DNA of 51,093 nt from NCBI GenBank assembly GCA_947631565.1, contig CANRLV010000009.1, positions 1 to 51,093 on the forward strand, written 5' to 3'. Made by a program: the position numbers and the translations under genes. Source of the DNA: an uncultured Gemmiger sp. (lineage in GTDB: Bacteria; Bacillota; Clostridia; Oscillospirales; Ruminococcaceae). Position 1 is the stretch's first letter, and every line of letters begins with the position of its first letter. This document shows positions 13,867 to 21,479 of this stretch, one piece after another. The notes under the pieces were generated by a model. It worked only from the letters and a program-made list of their open reading frames with translations. It was not told the DNA's origin and did no database searches.

Positions 13867-14293
13867 CGTCGTTTTCCTCCGTGGTGCTCAACAACTTTTT
13901 GGTGTTCTTGATTCCCTCTTGAAGCTGTTTCCTCGTGACGGTGGTACCGGCCGGCGCGTCATCGTCGGCCTCTTTGACCTCGACCTTTCTGAGGTGCTCA
14001 TAGACCATGGCGGTGGCGGTCAGGACCGCTCCGCCACCGCCGCTCAGATAGTTGTAATCTTCCCGGTCAAGCTCAATGTTCAGCGTGTACCGCTTGCCGG
14101 GCTCCATCATACTGCAGGCGACCTCTGCAATCTGCAGCTCCAAGGCCAGCGATTCTCTCCGCGCAAGTCTTTCAAAAGCCGTGGCGATGTGCCGGACGTC
14201 ATAAGACGATTTGACCTCTTTCAGCACATCCTCGCGGTTGATGATGGTGCTTCGCCTGATGGGTTCTTTCGGCTGATACAGGCTCGGATTCAT
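13850..14293 (-). CDS. Phage early protein of unknown function
   Basis: A 147 aa protein starting at MNPSLYQPKEP, with GAAAGG before the ATG; the frame is open further upstream but that part lacks protein-like composition. The N-terminal half is helical (REDVLKEVKSSYDVRHIATAFERLARR). The centre reads KRYTLNIELDREDYNYLSGGGG, and the C-terminal tail is charged and probably disordered (VTRKQLQEGIKNTKKLL). No family is recognised. It overlaps the upstream gene by 4 bp and belongs to the early run of small genes. Confidence 0.6.
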   Translation of the reverse strand: MNPSLYQPKEPIRRSTIINREDVLKEVKSSYDVRHIATAFERLARRESLALELQIAEVACSMMEPGKRYTLNIELDREDYNYLSGGGGAVLTATAMVYEHLRKVEVKEADDDAPAGTTVTRKQLQEGIKNTKKLLSTTEENDDAPEV

Positions 14294-14664
14294 CGGCAGC
14301 ACCTTTCTTCTGCTTGCGCGGCGACCTTCTGAAGCTTCTCTGACAGCCGCAAGAAATAGAATGCATCCGAGTTCACCGTCTTTACCAGCTCCATCTCCTC
14401 GGTATCGATTTTCCGGCGCCAAATCGGCGGCGTGTGCAGTTTCGTGTAGAGCCACACGTCCACCTCTGTGGTGCGCTCCAATGCCCGCTTGTCTGCGGCC
14501 TCTATGGCCTGCTCGTCGATTTCGGTCAGAAAGTAAACCAGCAGTTGCGCATTGGTGAGACCGGGCACCGCCGCCCGGTACGCTCTGAACAGGTCGGACC
14601 ACTCACGGCTATACCCGTCACAGCTTATACTCATTAAAATTTTAATGACTTTTTTGCGTGTCAC
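14290..14664 (-). CDS. Phage hypothetical protein, helical
   Basis: A 124 aa mostly helical protein: basic N terminus (MTRKKVIKILMS), then YSREWSDLFRAYRAAVPGLTNAQLLVYFLTEIDEQAIEAADKRALE and a C-terminal amphipathic helix. There is no recognisable domain or metal motif apart from a terminal CC pair. It shares a 4-bp overlap with the following gene, indicating coupled translation. Function is unknown; the position fits an early host-takeover or regulatory role but nothing in the sequence shows it. Confidence 0.6.
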   Translation of the reverse strand: MTRKKVIKILMSISCDGYSREWSDLFRAYRAAVPGLTNAQLLVYFLTEIDEQAIEAADKRALERTTEVDVWLYTKLHTPPIWRRKIDTEEMELVKTVNSDAFYFLRLSEKLQKVAAQAEERCCR

Positions 14665-14676
14665 CTTTCCAGCCCC

Positions 14677-15717
14677 CTATTCTTGGCCTGCCCGTGTGGT
14701 GGCCCTGAGCGCCTCGTCTTTGGTTATGCGCTCGAACTCGATGACCCATACCCAAGGATTGGCGGCCCAGCCGTATTCGGAGCGTTCCTTTGGTTTGATT
14801 GTGCTGTCCCACAACTCGGAAAACGGGTTTCTCGCGTCGTCAAGAATTCCGCACTCGGATTCGTCATCGTTGCAGGATGGTTTCCAATATCCCCCCATGC
14901 AATCCTTGCATTCGTTGGGGATGTCCATACCTTCATTCAAGATGGCGGTTATAGGTTTATCCCTCTCGGCAAAGAACGGAGTTTGCAACCGTTCGATGCG
15001 CACATTTTTTACTCGCAGGAAGATGCGGGCGGCTTCTTTTGGCATGTGGATGGACGGGTGCCAGCGTTCCTCGACCAACATTCCGGTCGTGTCGATTGGT
15101 TCATCGGCCTTGTAGAGGAAGATGTGCTGGAGGGCAAAACCGCCGCCTGCCGGGTCAATAGTCGCCTGCTTCCATGTCTCACGGATGTACAGGATGTCGC
15201 CGGTAAAATATCTTTGTTGCGAGGCGCCTTTGAAGTACTTATTCCTGTCAAAGAACTCGGCGCACGGCCCTCTGAAGTTTTTTTGCGGAAACTCCACTAT
15301 TTTGCAGTTTGTATGATCCACAGGGATGCTGCCGTTGATTGTTATCTTGCATACTCGCCGCGTCGTGGTCTTTCTGTCTTCAAGAATTGCCTTCACCATG
15401 GCGGTGTTGAACAGCATAGGCTTGAGAATTTGTTTCATCGCTTTGTCTCCCTCCTGGATTTCTTGTGTGCAGACCCACTCGCCGGCGATTTCTCGGCGGT
15501 CCGGGCATTGCAGGCAGTAGGGCATCCCTTCCATAGCACAGGCGCGGATCTGTTTATACTCCGGGATGTAGACCTCTGGCGGCTCCCCCTCCTCGCGCCC
15601 GTCTGAGTAGCCCTGCGCATAGCCGGCGCCCCAGCAGACATCCTTCATCACCTTGACCGCGGCAAAGGCAACGAGAGCGACAGAGGCGGCAATGATTAAG
15701 GCCGTGGCCGTGTCCAT
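14677..15717 (-). CDS. Membrane-anchored N-terminal segment fused in frame to an ASCH-like phage protein (two possible starts)
   Basis: A single frame of 346 codons with two good starts. The long form begins MDTATALIIAASVALVAFAA, one transmembrane helix after AAGGGGG, followed by a Cys-containing segment (YCLQCPDRREIAGEWVC). The short form starts at 15438 (253 aa) after a strong AGGAGGG and begins MKQILKPMLFNTAMVKAIL, followed by EDRKTTTRRVCK. That is the typical N terminus of the widespread phage ASCH/PUA-like 'KPMLFN...RKT.TRR' family. No stop codon separates the two, so the long product carries the whole short product. ASCH-like proteins are thought to bind RNA or modified nucleotides; the role here is unknown. 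Confidence 0.65.
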   Translation of the reverse strand: MDTATALIIAASVALVAFAAVKVMKDVCWGAGYAQGYSDGREEGEPPEVYIPEYKQIRACAMEGMPYCLQCPDRREIAGEWVCTQEIQEGDKAMKQILKPMLFNTAMVKAILEDRKTTTRRVCKITINGSIPVDHTNCKIVEFPQKNFRGPCAEFFDRNKYFKGASQQRYFTGDILYIRETWKQATIDPAGGGFALQHIFLYKADEPIDTTGMLVEERWHPSIHMPKEAARIFLRVKNVRIERLQTPFFAERDKPITAILNEGMDIPNECKDCMGGYWKPSCNDDESECGILDDARNPFSELWDSTIKPKERSEYGWAANPWVWVIEFERITKDEALRATTRAGQE

Positions 15718-15728
15718 AATGCGCCCCC

Positions 15729-16166
15729 TTAATCGCCATCCCAAACCCCATCGGGCCGCATCTTGGCGAATGCGAGCAACTGGTGCAGGGGCTTGATCGC
15801 GTTCTCTCTTGTTGGTATCCAGTAGCTGGACGTGCCTTTCTCCATCCACTGCGCCCGCTCCTTGCCGCTTATATCGTCTGTGCGGGCCTCAAGCGTGGTA
15901 ATCGCCTTTTCCAGCACAGGGATGCTCTCGGCGCCGGTCATGCCGTAGATGGAGCGGATGCCCGCTCTGCCGCCAGAGAAGCGGTCATCCGGGAAGCTGG
16001 GAAACAGCCCATCAAGGTGATACCACCTGCCGTAGTTCCATGTGACGTTGAGCCAAAGCTCCTTTGTGCCGCCCTGCTGGTACAGGCCGCCACGCATAAA
16101 ATGCGGCTCGCTCAGTTCGATGGTCTTATGCGTTACCGGGTCACGAAGCGATATATCCCAGCTCAC
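15729..16166 (-). CDS. Phage hypothetical protein ('SWDISLRDPVT' family)
   Basis: A 145 aa protein beginning with GTG in a GTGA overlap with the preceding gene (VSWDISLRDPVTHKTIEL). Proteins with this start and the segments HFMRGGLYQQGG, LWLNVTWNYG and GIRSIYGMTGAESIPVLEKAI are common in Firmicutes phages and have no assigned function. The pattern is soluble alpha/beta. Its neighbours are an HExxH protein and the ASCH-like gene. The long upstream extension to 16187 lacks an SD and was not used. Confidence 0.65.
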   Translation of the reverse strand: MSWDISLRDPVTHKTIELSEPHFMRGGLYQQGGTKELWLNVTWNYGRWYHLDGLFPSFPDDRFSGGRAGIRSIYGMTGAESIPVLEKAITTLEARTDDISGKERAQWMEKGTSSYWIPTRENAIKPLHQLLAFAKMRPDGVWDGD

Positions 16167-16516
16167 AGCGCACCGGCCTCCTTCCACGTCTTGAAGATTT
16201 TGGGGCCTTGAATGGCGAACCAGTCTACCATCTCCTCATTTCGCGCCCATGCCGATACGTCGTTTGTATTGCAGGAAAGCCCGCTCTCATTCAGATAGGC
16301 GTGTACAATCTCATGCCGGAGCATCAGTCGCTGCTGGGCGTCGCATGATTCTTTCGTCTCATCTTCCCAGCCCTTATAGGTCGTCATTTCACAGAGCACG
16401 ATTTCTTTTTCCGAGCCGCTGCAGTACCCCGCCGCGTCGTTTTTGGCAAAGTATTTGTCCTCTGTGTATTTCTTGACGGTCACGGTGTAATCCGTGCCGA
16501 GCACATTAAGGGTCAT
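16163..16516 (-). CDS. Putative phage zinc metalloprotease-like protein (HExxH)
   Basis: A 117 aa protein with an N-terminal beta segment (MTLNVLGTDYTVTVKKY) and a clear zincin motif in RLMLRHEIVHAYLNESGL, followed 25 residues later by EEMVDWFAIQGPKIF, which supplies a candidate third ligand Glu/Asp. This matches a small family of phage minigluzincin-like proteins of unknown substrate that occurs beside the 'SWDISL' protein in many phages. The family resemblance and motif are clear. Proteolysis is inferred; it could instead be a regulator-cleaving or structural protein. Confidence 0.7.
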   Translation of the reverse strand: MTLNVLGTDYTVTVKKYTEDKYFAKNDAAGYCSGSEKEIVLCEMTTYKGWEDETKESCDAQQRLMLRHEIVHAYLNESGLSCNTNDVSAWARNEEMVDWFAIQGPKIFKTWKEAGAL

Positions 16517-17316
16517 TTCAATACCTCCGTATCGGTTTGCTGGTTTGCCGCCCGTTCCATTTGCTCAAGCGCATTGGCAACATACCGCGCTTCGTGCAGA
16601 ACGTCCTTCAGGTCAAAGTTGCAGCTCCTTGAGAGCCTTTTGTCGAGTTCCTTTGCCATGTGCTCGGCGCCCCAGATGCTGAGGATGCGGTGCTTGGCAA
16701 GGACCTTCAAGACTGGCTCTATCTCAGAGAGATCCTTTGCGTCGCGCTTTATTTTTTCCAACTCCGCCTCGAGACGAGCATTTTCCTCAATGAGCTTTGA
16801 GCGGAACTGTGCCGCCATCTGCCGGTTGTTTCTCTTGTTGGCGAGGTACGCTTTGAAATACTCCTGCTTGTCTTGGCAGAACGGGTAGCGGTCGCTGTCG
16901 AGCCGGTAGAAGATGATGTACAGGAGCATATCGGCGCTGTACTCAACCTTGCGGTAGGTCGCCTTCTTCTTGGTTATGATCTTCTTGCTCTCGGCATCGT
17001 AGTACATGAGGCCGATATTGTCCGGCAGCTCGTTGCGGTCTATCATCCCTTTCGGGCACACGATGTACAACTCATTGACGAGGGCTTCATAGGTGAAGAA
17101 TTTGGCATCGCGCAGGAAGTCGCTCCGGCTGACCTTTATCTCATATCCCGTGAAGCAGGGCGCCGTCCAGCTTATTTTGATGGCGAGGCCGTCAAGGATG
17201 TGCAGGCCGCCAGGTGGCGGGAAATAGGTGGAGCCATTCTTGACCTCGGTCAGAAAGAAATCTTTGCAGTGCTTCTCGGACAGCGCCCGCTTTATTTCCA
17301 TTGATGTGACGGGCAT
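16513..17316 (-). CDS. MmcB-like PD-(D/E)XK nuclease family protein
   Basis: A 267 aa protein starting at MPVTSMEIKRAL, 12 nt after AAAGGGG. Residues 45-75 hold a PD-(D/E)XK-like core, ILDGLAIK...TGYEIKVSRSDFLRD, with the Asp and E-x-K expected of an endonuclease. Next come YIVCPKGMI and LPDNIGLMYYD. This resembles the MmcB/DUF-type DNA repair nuclease family often seen in phages and ICEs. Residues 170-267 form a long coiled coil (KLIEENARLEAELEKIKRDAKD). It overlaps the HExxH gene by 4 bp. Nuclease activity is inferred from the motif only. Confidence 0.7.
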   Translation of the reverse strand: MPVTSMEIKRALSEKHCKDFFLTEVKNGSTYFPPPGGLHILDGLAIKISWTAPCFTGYEIKVSRSDFLRDAKFFTYEALVNELYIVCPKGMIDRNELPDNIGLMYYDAESKKIITKKKATYRKVEYSADMLLYIIFYRLDSDRYPFCQDKQEYFKAYLANKRNNRQMAAQFRSKLIEENARLEAELEKIKRDAKDLSEIEPVLKVLAKHRILSIWGAEHMAKELDKRLSRSCNFDLKDVLHEARYVANALEQMERAANQQTDTEVLK

Positions 17317-17390
17317 ATTACTCTGCATCCCCTTTCGCTGCCGGCTGCGCCCAAAATATGAGCGCGGCCTTTCTTGTTGGCGCCCTTCTA

Positions 17391-17585
17391 TCACTCGTTG
17401 CCACAAAGAGCCAAGAAGTAAGGCTTCACCCTTGCCTTTATCTCGTCGTGGAGCTTTCTATCTGCCAGCTCATGCGTCCACACAGGGCGGCCAAGCACTT
17501 GCTCTATGTACTCGTGCAGATTATCAAAGTCGGTCATCAAAATGCCCGTATAGGCGCTCACGATCAAGCGCTCTTGCTGTGTCAT
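17391..17585 (-). CDS. Small phage protein of unknown function
   Basis: A 64 aa protein beginning MTQQERLIVSAYTGILMTDFDNLHEYIEQVLG after a strong AAAGGAGG. The sequence 'YTG.LM.DF...H.Y.E..LGRPVWTHEL' recurs in many small early phage proteins without known function. It is soluble and helical, with no metal motif, and overlaps the preceding SANT-like gene by 4 bp. About 75 bp lie between it and the MmcB-like gene. Confidence 0.65.
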   Translation of the reverse strand: MTQQERLIVSAYTGILMTDFDNLHEYIEQVLGRPVWTHELADRKLHDEIKARVKPYFLALCGNE

Positions 17586-18448
17586 GCGATGTTGCCTCCT
17601 TTTCTCATGCCGTCTGGCGCCCCGTGCCCCCACGGGCCGTCTTTCATCATGGCGCGCACCTTATCCGCGTCTTCGGTGCGGTAGGTGTTGTAGACCTTTC
17701 CCCGGACTGCTTTCTCGGATTTCCCCACGGTCTTGCCTATGAGCATATAGCTGTCGCCGTTGCGGATTCCGTTTTCAAGGGCGGCGGTGTTCTCGGTGGT
17801 CCATCTGTTCTCCTTGGCCCCGGAATGCTCGCGGATCGGTCTTTCCTTCAGGCCAAGGTCGCGGCAGCGCCGTGCGATGGCGCCGGTGGACCTATGCAGG
17901 GTTTCAGATATCTCAGCATAGCCGTATCGGTATTCTTTGAGCATGGCTATCAGTTTCGCGTCTTCTTCCGGCGTCCACGCATCTTTCCGTTGCAGCGCGC
18001 ACGATTTCCGATCCTTTTCTCTTTGCGCGGCTACCCAGGGCGGCTCTTTGCCAAGGGCCAGCGGCGCCATTTTTGAGAAATCGAGAAAAGAGCGGTTCTT
18101 CTCGGCCCATTTCCAAAAATCATCGAGGAATATCACTCGGATCGAGGCGCGGCCGCGCCGCTTGTTGCGGATGGGGCAGCCGCGCCGCCCCCAGCTGCGG
18201 ACAAAGTATTTATCCGAGGACCAGCCGAAACCAAGGGCCATTGACACCTGATGCAGTGTTACATAATCGCCGCACTCGATGAAAGGACCAAGCCCCAACT
18301 TGTAGGCTTTCTGCCGGATGGACTGCTCCGAGCGGCCCAACTTTCTGCAGATGCCGCTGTATGATACCGTTCCCCAGTTGCTGCTCAGGTACTCGATTTC
18401 TTCCGGCGTCCACTTCCTGTGGGAGCGGGCCGCTTTGTAGGTCATCAT
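17582..18448 (-). CDS. DNA-binding protein with three Myb/SANT-like repeats
   Basis: A 288 aa protein with three Trp-led helical modules: KWTPEEIEYLSSNWGT...GRSEQSIRQKAYKLGL (residues 12-52), AWTPEEDAKLIAMLKEYRYG...STGAIARRCRDLGL (about 156-200) and RWTTENTAALENGIRNGDS...SEKAVRGKVY (about 214-257). Each resembles a Myb/SANT-type HTH. A separate insert (residues 60-115) contains VTLHQVSMALGFGWSS...RRGRASIRVIFLDDFWKW, which looks like a MerR/Xis-like winged HTH. The number of DNA-binding modules suggests recognition of a long or repeated site. It overlaps both neighbours by 4 bp. Target and role are unknown. Confidence 0.75.
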   Translation of the reverse strand: MMTYKAARSHRKWTPEEIEYLSSNWGTVSYSGICRKLGRSEQSIRQKAYKLGLGPFIECGDYVTLHQVSMALGFGWSSDKYFVRSWGRRGCPIRNKRRGRASIRVIFLDDFWKWAEKNRSFLDFSKMAPLALGKEPPWVAAQREKDRKSCALQRKDAWTPEEDAKLIAMLKEYRYGYAEISETLHRSTGAIARRCRDLGLKERPIREHSGAKENRWTTENTAALENGIRNGDSYMLIGKTVGKSEKAVRGKVYNTYRTEDADKVRAMMKDGPWGHGAPDGMRKGGNIA

Positions 18449-18882
18449 TGCTCCGCCCTCGTTTCCGGGAAAAAGGTGTTGCGGACGTTCACGATACTGG
18501 CCTTGTCAAACCAACCATCGTTGGAAAGCTGGTAGAGCATCCGTCTCTCGGCGTCCTTGTCCGTCATGTAATGGCATGAAAAGTGCCGGCAGATTGAGGG
18601 CCGCACCGGGTATATGCTGCATTTCTCCTTCGGCTTGTTGACGTCGAGAAAGGGGCAACACATATCAAGGGGCTGCTGCACAAGAACGACCGGGAAATGA
18701 CGCGCCGGCTTTATCCCCTTCTCCGCAACGTACCGGGCCACACGATCTACCTCGGCGGCAGTCATGGGCAGGAAGTTGGAGCAGCACTCGCCGCACTGGA
18801 TGCATTGGCCGTTGATGGTCTTATCTTCGGGCCGTAGGTTTATCTTTCGGGCGTTCTCGCAAAATGTCGGCACTTCTATCAC
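18445..18882 (-). CDS. YkgJ-family cysteine cluster protein
   Basis: A 145 aa protein with the Fe-S/zinc cluster pattern of the YkgJ/Fliw-associated CxxCxxCC family: CIQCGECCSNFLPMT near residue 27, then MCCPFLDVNK, CSIYPVRPSICRHFSCHY. About eight conserved Cys residues could bind an Fe-S or Zn cluster. These proteins occur in bacteria and phages and some are linked to protein demethylation or modification, but their chemistry is mostly unproven. It overlaps the SANT-like gene by 4 bp. Confidence 0.82.
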   Translation of the reverse strand: MIEVPTFCENARKINLRPEDKTINGQCIQCGECCSNFLPMTAAEVDRVARYVAEKGIKPARHFPVVLVQQPLDMCCPFLDVNKPKEKCSIYPVRPSICRHFSCHYMTDKDAERRMLYQLSNDGWFDKASIVNVRNTFFPETRAEQ

Positions 18883-18883
18883 C

Positions 18884-19120
18884 TCATTCGATCTCGGTTG
18901 TAAATCCGTGTTCTGCCAGCCAAAGCACGGATCTCTCTTTCTGCGCCTTCGTTGCAGCGTTCAGTACGATAATCGACTTGTGAACACCCGCCCAAAACGC
19001 TGTTTCATTCCCTGGCAGAGGAATGCCGTATTTTCTGCAATACGCTAAGATCTTGCCCTTGTTAAGCGACAATAAAGCTTCATCGCGATCTTTCGCCATC
19101 TGCTCGAGTTGAGTAGGCAT
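18884..19120 (-). CDS. Small phage hypothetical protein
   Basis: A 78 aa protein starting MPTQLEQMAKDRDEAL after GAGGTGATACT. The segment SLNKGKILAYCRKYGIPLPGNETAFWAGVHKSI occurs in many gut Firmicutes phages as a short conserved protein of unknown function. It is helical, with no signal peptide or metal motif. The preceding 90 bp (19121-19212) is AT-richer and could hold a weak internal promoter, but no clean -35/-10 pair is visible. Confidence 0.65.
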   Translation of the reverse strand: MPTQLEQMAKDRDEALLSLNKGKILAYCRKYGIPLPGNETAFWAGVHKSIIVLNAATKAQKERSVLWLAEHGFTTEIE

Positions 19121-19212
19121 AGTATCACCTCGTAAGTAAATAAAATTGTTTATTCCTGATTTTGCGAGGCCGTGACGGCAGCTAATGAGCGTCTTTTGGA
19201 AAAAGATGCACG

Positions 19213-19452
19213 TTAGATGTTGGGATCGTTTTCCCATTCAGACCGCGGGCGGCCTTTCTTGAACATACATTGCTCTGGATTGATACACCGCTCGCGGCGG
19301 CAACAGTCGGGATCGTACCGCCGCCAAAGGCTGTCTGCGAAGTGCATGGCCGGCGCGTCGGCGCAGCAGTTGCAACAAAACAGGCCGCGGCAAGGATTTA
19401 TGCAAGGCTCAAAGTGCCGCGGCTCTTTGTTCGCTGGACATCTGTCGGGCAT
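19213..19452 (-). CDS. Cys-rich small phage protein
   Basis: A 79 aa protein with 11 Cys residues, including CNCCADAPAMHF, DPDCCRRERCINPEQC and PCRGLFC. The spacing suggests two small zinc or Fe-S knuckles. It begins ATG inside the preceding gene (44-bp overlap) after GAGGAAGAAT. Similar Cys-rich phage proteins are often uncharacterised. Its odd overlap makes it less certain than its neighbours, but the cysteine pattern and SD favour a real gene. Confidence 0.55.
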   Translation of the reverse strand: MPDRCPANKEPRHFEPCINPCRGLFCCNCCADAPAMHFADSLWRRYDPDCCRRERCINPEQCMFKKGRPRSEWENDPNI

Positions 19453-19801
19453 ATTCTTCCTCGCGCCTTTTTATTCTGGCTCTGAGCAGACGGTCGAGCC
19501 GTACCGTCTCGGCCTCGTCTCTCGTCAGGAACAGGTCCGGCCCGCCGACCGGGTCAAAGCTGCAGCCGTCAGTCGTCACCTTTACCGGCTGGCCCGGCTC
19601 CATCGAGAAGGCCAGAACCGGATTGCTTTGCTCGACCCACGGATTGCCGGGGTTATCGTCGTCGTCGAGCACCCACCACAGCCGGTCGCCATACTTGCAG
19701 GGCAGAATCACCAGCCGGCCATCGCCAGCCGCCTTGCCAAGCTCCTGCAGGGTCTCGTTTATGATCTGCTGCCGCAGATGCGCTTTCTCTTTCTTGCTCA
19801 T
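19409..19801 (-). CDS. Phage hypothetical protein
   Basis: A 130 aa protein. The N-terminal third is helical (KKEKAHLRQQIINETLQELGKAAGDG). The centre is a beta module, RLVILPCKYGDRLWWVLDDD, of the type 'C.YGD.LW.i' found in many small phage proteins. The C-terminal part is a Arg/Glu-rich helix (DLFLTRDEAETVRLDRLLRARIKRREEEY). No function is known. It lies between the tandem SH3-like genes and the Cys-rich gene. Confidence 0.6.
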   Translation of the reverse strand: MSKKEKAHLRQQIINETLQELGKAAGDGRLVILPCKYGDRLWWVLDDDDNPGNPWVEQSNPVLAFSMEPGQPVKVTTDGCSFDPVGGPDLFLTRDEAETVRLDRLLRARIKRREEEYARQMSSEQRAAAL

Positions 19802-19816
19802 GGTTGCGGTCCTTTC

Positions 19817-20029
19817 TCATATCGGTTTCAGGTCAGACGTCGCCGTCCACCATATCCCGTTGAATACCGGTCGTTGTTCCGGCCACTGTACCAGTGCGCA
19901 GCCCCACTCGCTCACCCGCAAGACTGTCCCGACCATGCCGGCCTTCAGATAGGTCTTTTCGAGCGTCCCGGCCCCCGGCTTTCCGATGTACTTTACCCGC
20001 ATACCGGGCTTGAACCACATTTCACCCAT
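19817..20029 (-). CDS. Small SH3/KOW-like phage protein (copy 1 of a tandem pair)
   Basis: A 70 aa beta-rich protein: FKPGMRVKYIGKPGAG, KAGMVGTVLRVSEWGCALVQWP and a NGIWWTATSDLKPI end. The repeated 'GMRVxY...GMxGTV...ALVQWP' layout looks like a KOW/SH3-like barrel. The adjacent gene 20022-20240 has the same layout, so this is a probable tandem duplication. Such small barrels may bind nucleic acid or protein partners; the role is unknown. The two genes overlap by 8 bp. Confidence 0.6.
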   Translation of the reverse strand: MGEMWFKPGMRVKYIGKPGAGTLEKTYLKAGMVGTVLRVSEWGCALVQWPEQRPVFNGIWWTATSDLKPI

Positions 20030-20240
20030 TGCTTACCACCTCCAACGCATCTATCGGCGCGCTCCACAGCCCGTCGCCCATCGTGACGCCCGCGGGCCAC
20101 TGAACAAACCAGCGGTTTTCTTCCATCCAAGGAAACACGGTCTCGCCGACTGTTCCAACGGGCGGATAGTACCGCAGGTCTTCGTTGTGCAGGCTGTGGC
20201 TTGTGAAGCGAACGCGCATACCTTTCTGCAACTTTTCCAT
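20022..20240 (-). CDS. Small SH3/KOW-like phage protein (copy 2 of a tandem pair)
   Basis: A 72 aa protein similar in layout to the next gene downstream: KGMRVRFTSH, GTVGETVFPWMEENRWFVQWPAG and DGLWSAPIDALEVV. The paired 'GMRVxx...GTV...VQWP...G.W.A...L' pattern points to a divergent tandem duplicate with an SH3/KOW-type fold. It starts after a GCAGAAAGG region and overlaps its neighbour by 8 bp. Function is not apparent from sequence. Confidence 0.6.
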   Translation of the reverse strand: MEKLQKGMRVRFTSHSLHNEDLRYYPPVGTVGETVFPWMEENRWFVQWPAGVTMGDGLWSAPIDALEVVSNG

Positions 20241-20262
20241 GCTGCTATGCTCCTTTCTTTGG

Positions 20263-20556
20263 CTAGACGGCCTGCGCCCGCGTGATGTTTTGGTAGTAAC
20301 CCTCTTGCTCGTGCGGCGGGTGCCGCCAGTATTTCTTTTCGCACGATGCCGAGCAGAAACGAGTGCGCCTGTCCTTCGTCCCCTCCTCGGTCACAACCAG
20401 ACGGCCGCAATGGCCGCAGTTGAAAGTGATGGACGGCCACGCCTTCTGGACTTCCTCGCCGTGCTCCTTGCGGTACCTGTTGCCGCATTCGACGGTGCAA
20501 TACATCTGATCGGGCGCCGGATTCTTTATCAGCCGTCCACAGCACTTGCAAAACAC
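20263..20556 (-). CDS. Double zinc-finger phage protein
   Basis: A 97 aa protein with two treble-clef-like zinc fingers. The first is CKCCGRLIKN...YCTVECGNRYRKEHG and the second is CGHCGRLVVTEEG...RFCSASCEKKYW. The C-x2-C...C-x3-C spacing and the 'FCSxxCxxxY' ending are typical of MYM/HNH-like small zinc ribbons in phages. It may bind DNA or protein. The gene precedes the tandem SH3-like pair and follows the Dam-like methylase. Confidence 0.7.
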   Translation of the reverse strand: MFCKCCGRLIKNPAPDQMYCTVECGNRYRKEHGEEVQKAWPSITFNCGHCGRLVVTEEGTKDRRTRFCSASCEKKYWRHPPHEQEGYYQNITRAQAV

Positions 20557-20601
20557 CTCATCACCTCCATTGAAAAATTTTGGGGCAAGCGGTGAAGCGG
20601 G

Positions 20602-21450
20602 TTACTCTCTCGCTCTCTCGCTCATCGTCAGCATTTCCTCTATGTTCATCTGCCTTGCTATGCGCTCGCGGGCTGCCGGATTGATCCACAGGCATTCCAC
20701 CCGACGTACAGCGCGCTCCCCTGTCGTTGCAACCTTCTCACAGCTCCAGTAGCGCAGCTTGTCCCGGTATAGGTCATTGTCATACCCTGACAGCAGCACC
20801 ATGCCATGGGCGGCAAGCAGTACATCAAGCAATCTCTCATGGTCTGCTTCGGTCATCTCATGCGTGTACTGTGGCCCATGTTTTGACCGCGTCTCAAGCA
20901 GGTAAGGCGGGTCACAGTAAAAGAGCATTTCCGGCCCGTCGTATTCTTCTATCACCGTGATTGCAGGGCGGCACTCAATCTGCGCATCGCGCAACCGTTC
21001 TGCCGCCTGTACCACGAGTTCCGGCATTCTGCGCCATAGCTTCGGGTTATCTGGTCCGCCGTTCTTACATGAGGCTGTTGTATTTCGCCACCCGGTTTTA
21101 TCATCCGCACCGCCAGCGCCGAATGCCATACAGCACAGCACCGCAAACCTTCTGGCAAACTCCACATCACCCACATCAAAGGCGCGGCAGCTCTCGTATT
21201 CTTTTCTGGCGTAGGGTGTCAGTCTCAGAGCTTCTGCCAACTCGTTCGGCCACTGGCGGCAGACCTCGAAAAACCGCACAATGTTCCCGTCGATGTCGTT
21301 GATGGTTTCTATCCGGCTTTTCGGTTTGTTGAAGAACACGGCTCCGCTGCCAAAAAACGGCTCACAGTAACCCTCGTGCGCCGGTAGTCTTTCAACGATC
21401 CACGGTGCCAATCTCCACTTTGCGCCCGGATATTTCAGAATCGGTTTCAT
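20602..21450 (-). CDS. Dam-like DNA N6-adenine methyltransferase (D12 class)
   Basis: A 282 aa D12-class methyltransferase. Motif X/I is ILKYPGAKWRLAPWI and EPFFGSGAVFFN; catalytic motif IV is MLFYCDPPYLLE (DPPY); a later VLLSGYDNDLYRD fits motif V/VI. The ATG at 21450 follows AAGGTGATTAT. It probably methylates adenine in a short palindrome, perhaps GATC, to protect phage DNA from host restriction or to mark it. No restriction partner is adjacent, so it is an orphan. It is the second independent DNA-modification gene in this phage after dpdA. Confidence 0.9.
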   Translation of the reverse strand: MKPILKYPGAKWRLAPWIVERLPAHEGYCEPFFGSGAVFFNKPKSRIETINDIDGNIVRFFEVCRQWPNELAEALRLTPYARKEYESCRAFDVGDVEFARRFAVLCCMAFGAGGADDKTGWRNTTASCKNGGPDNPKLWRRMPELVVQAAERLRDAQIECRPAITVIEEYDGPEMLFYCDPPYLLETRSKHGPQYTHEMTEADHERLLDVLLAAHGMVLLSGYDNDLYRDKLRYWSCEKVATTGERAVRRVECLWINPAARERIARQMNIEEMLTMSERARE

Positions 21451-21479
21451 ATAATCACCTTGCGTATGAACTGTTTTAA

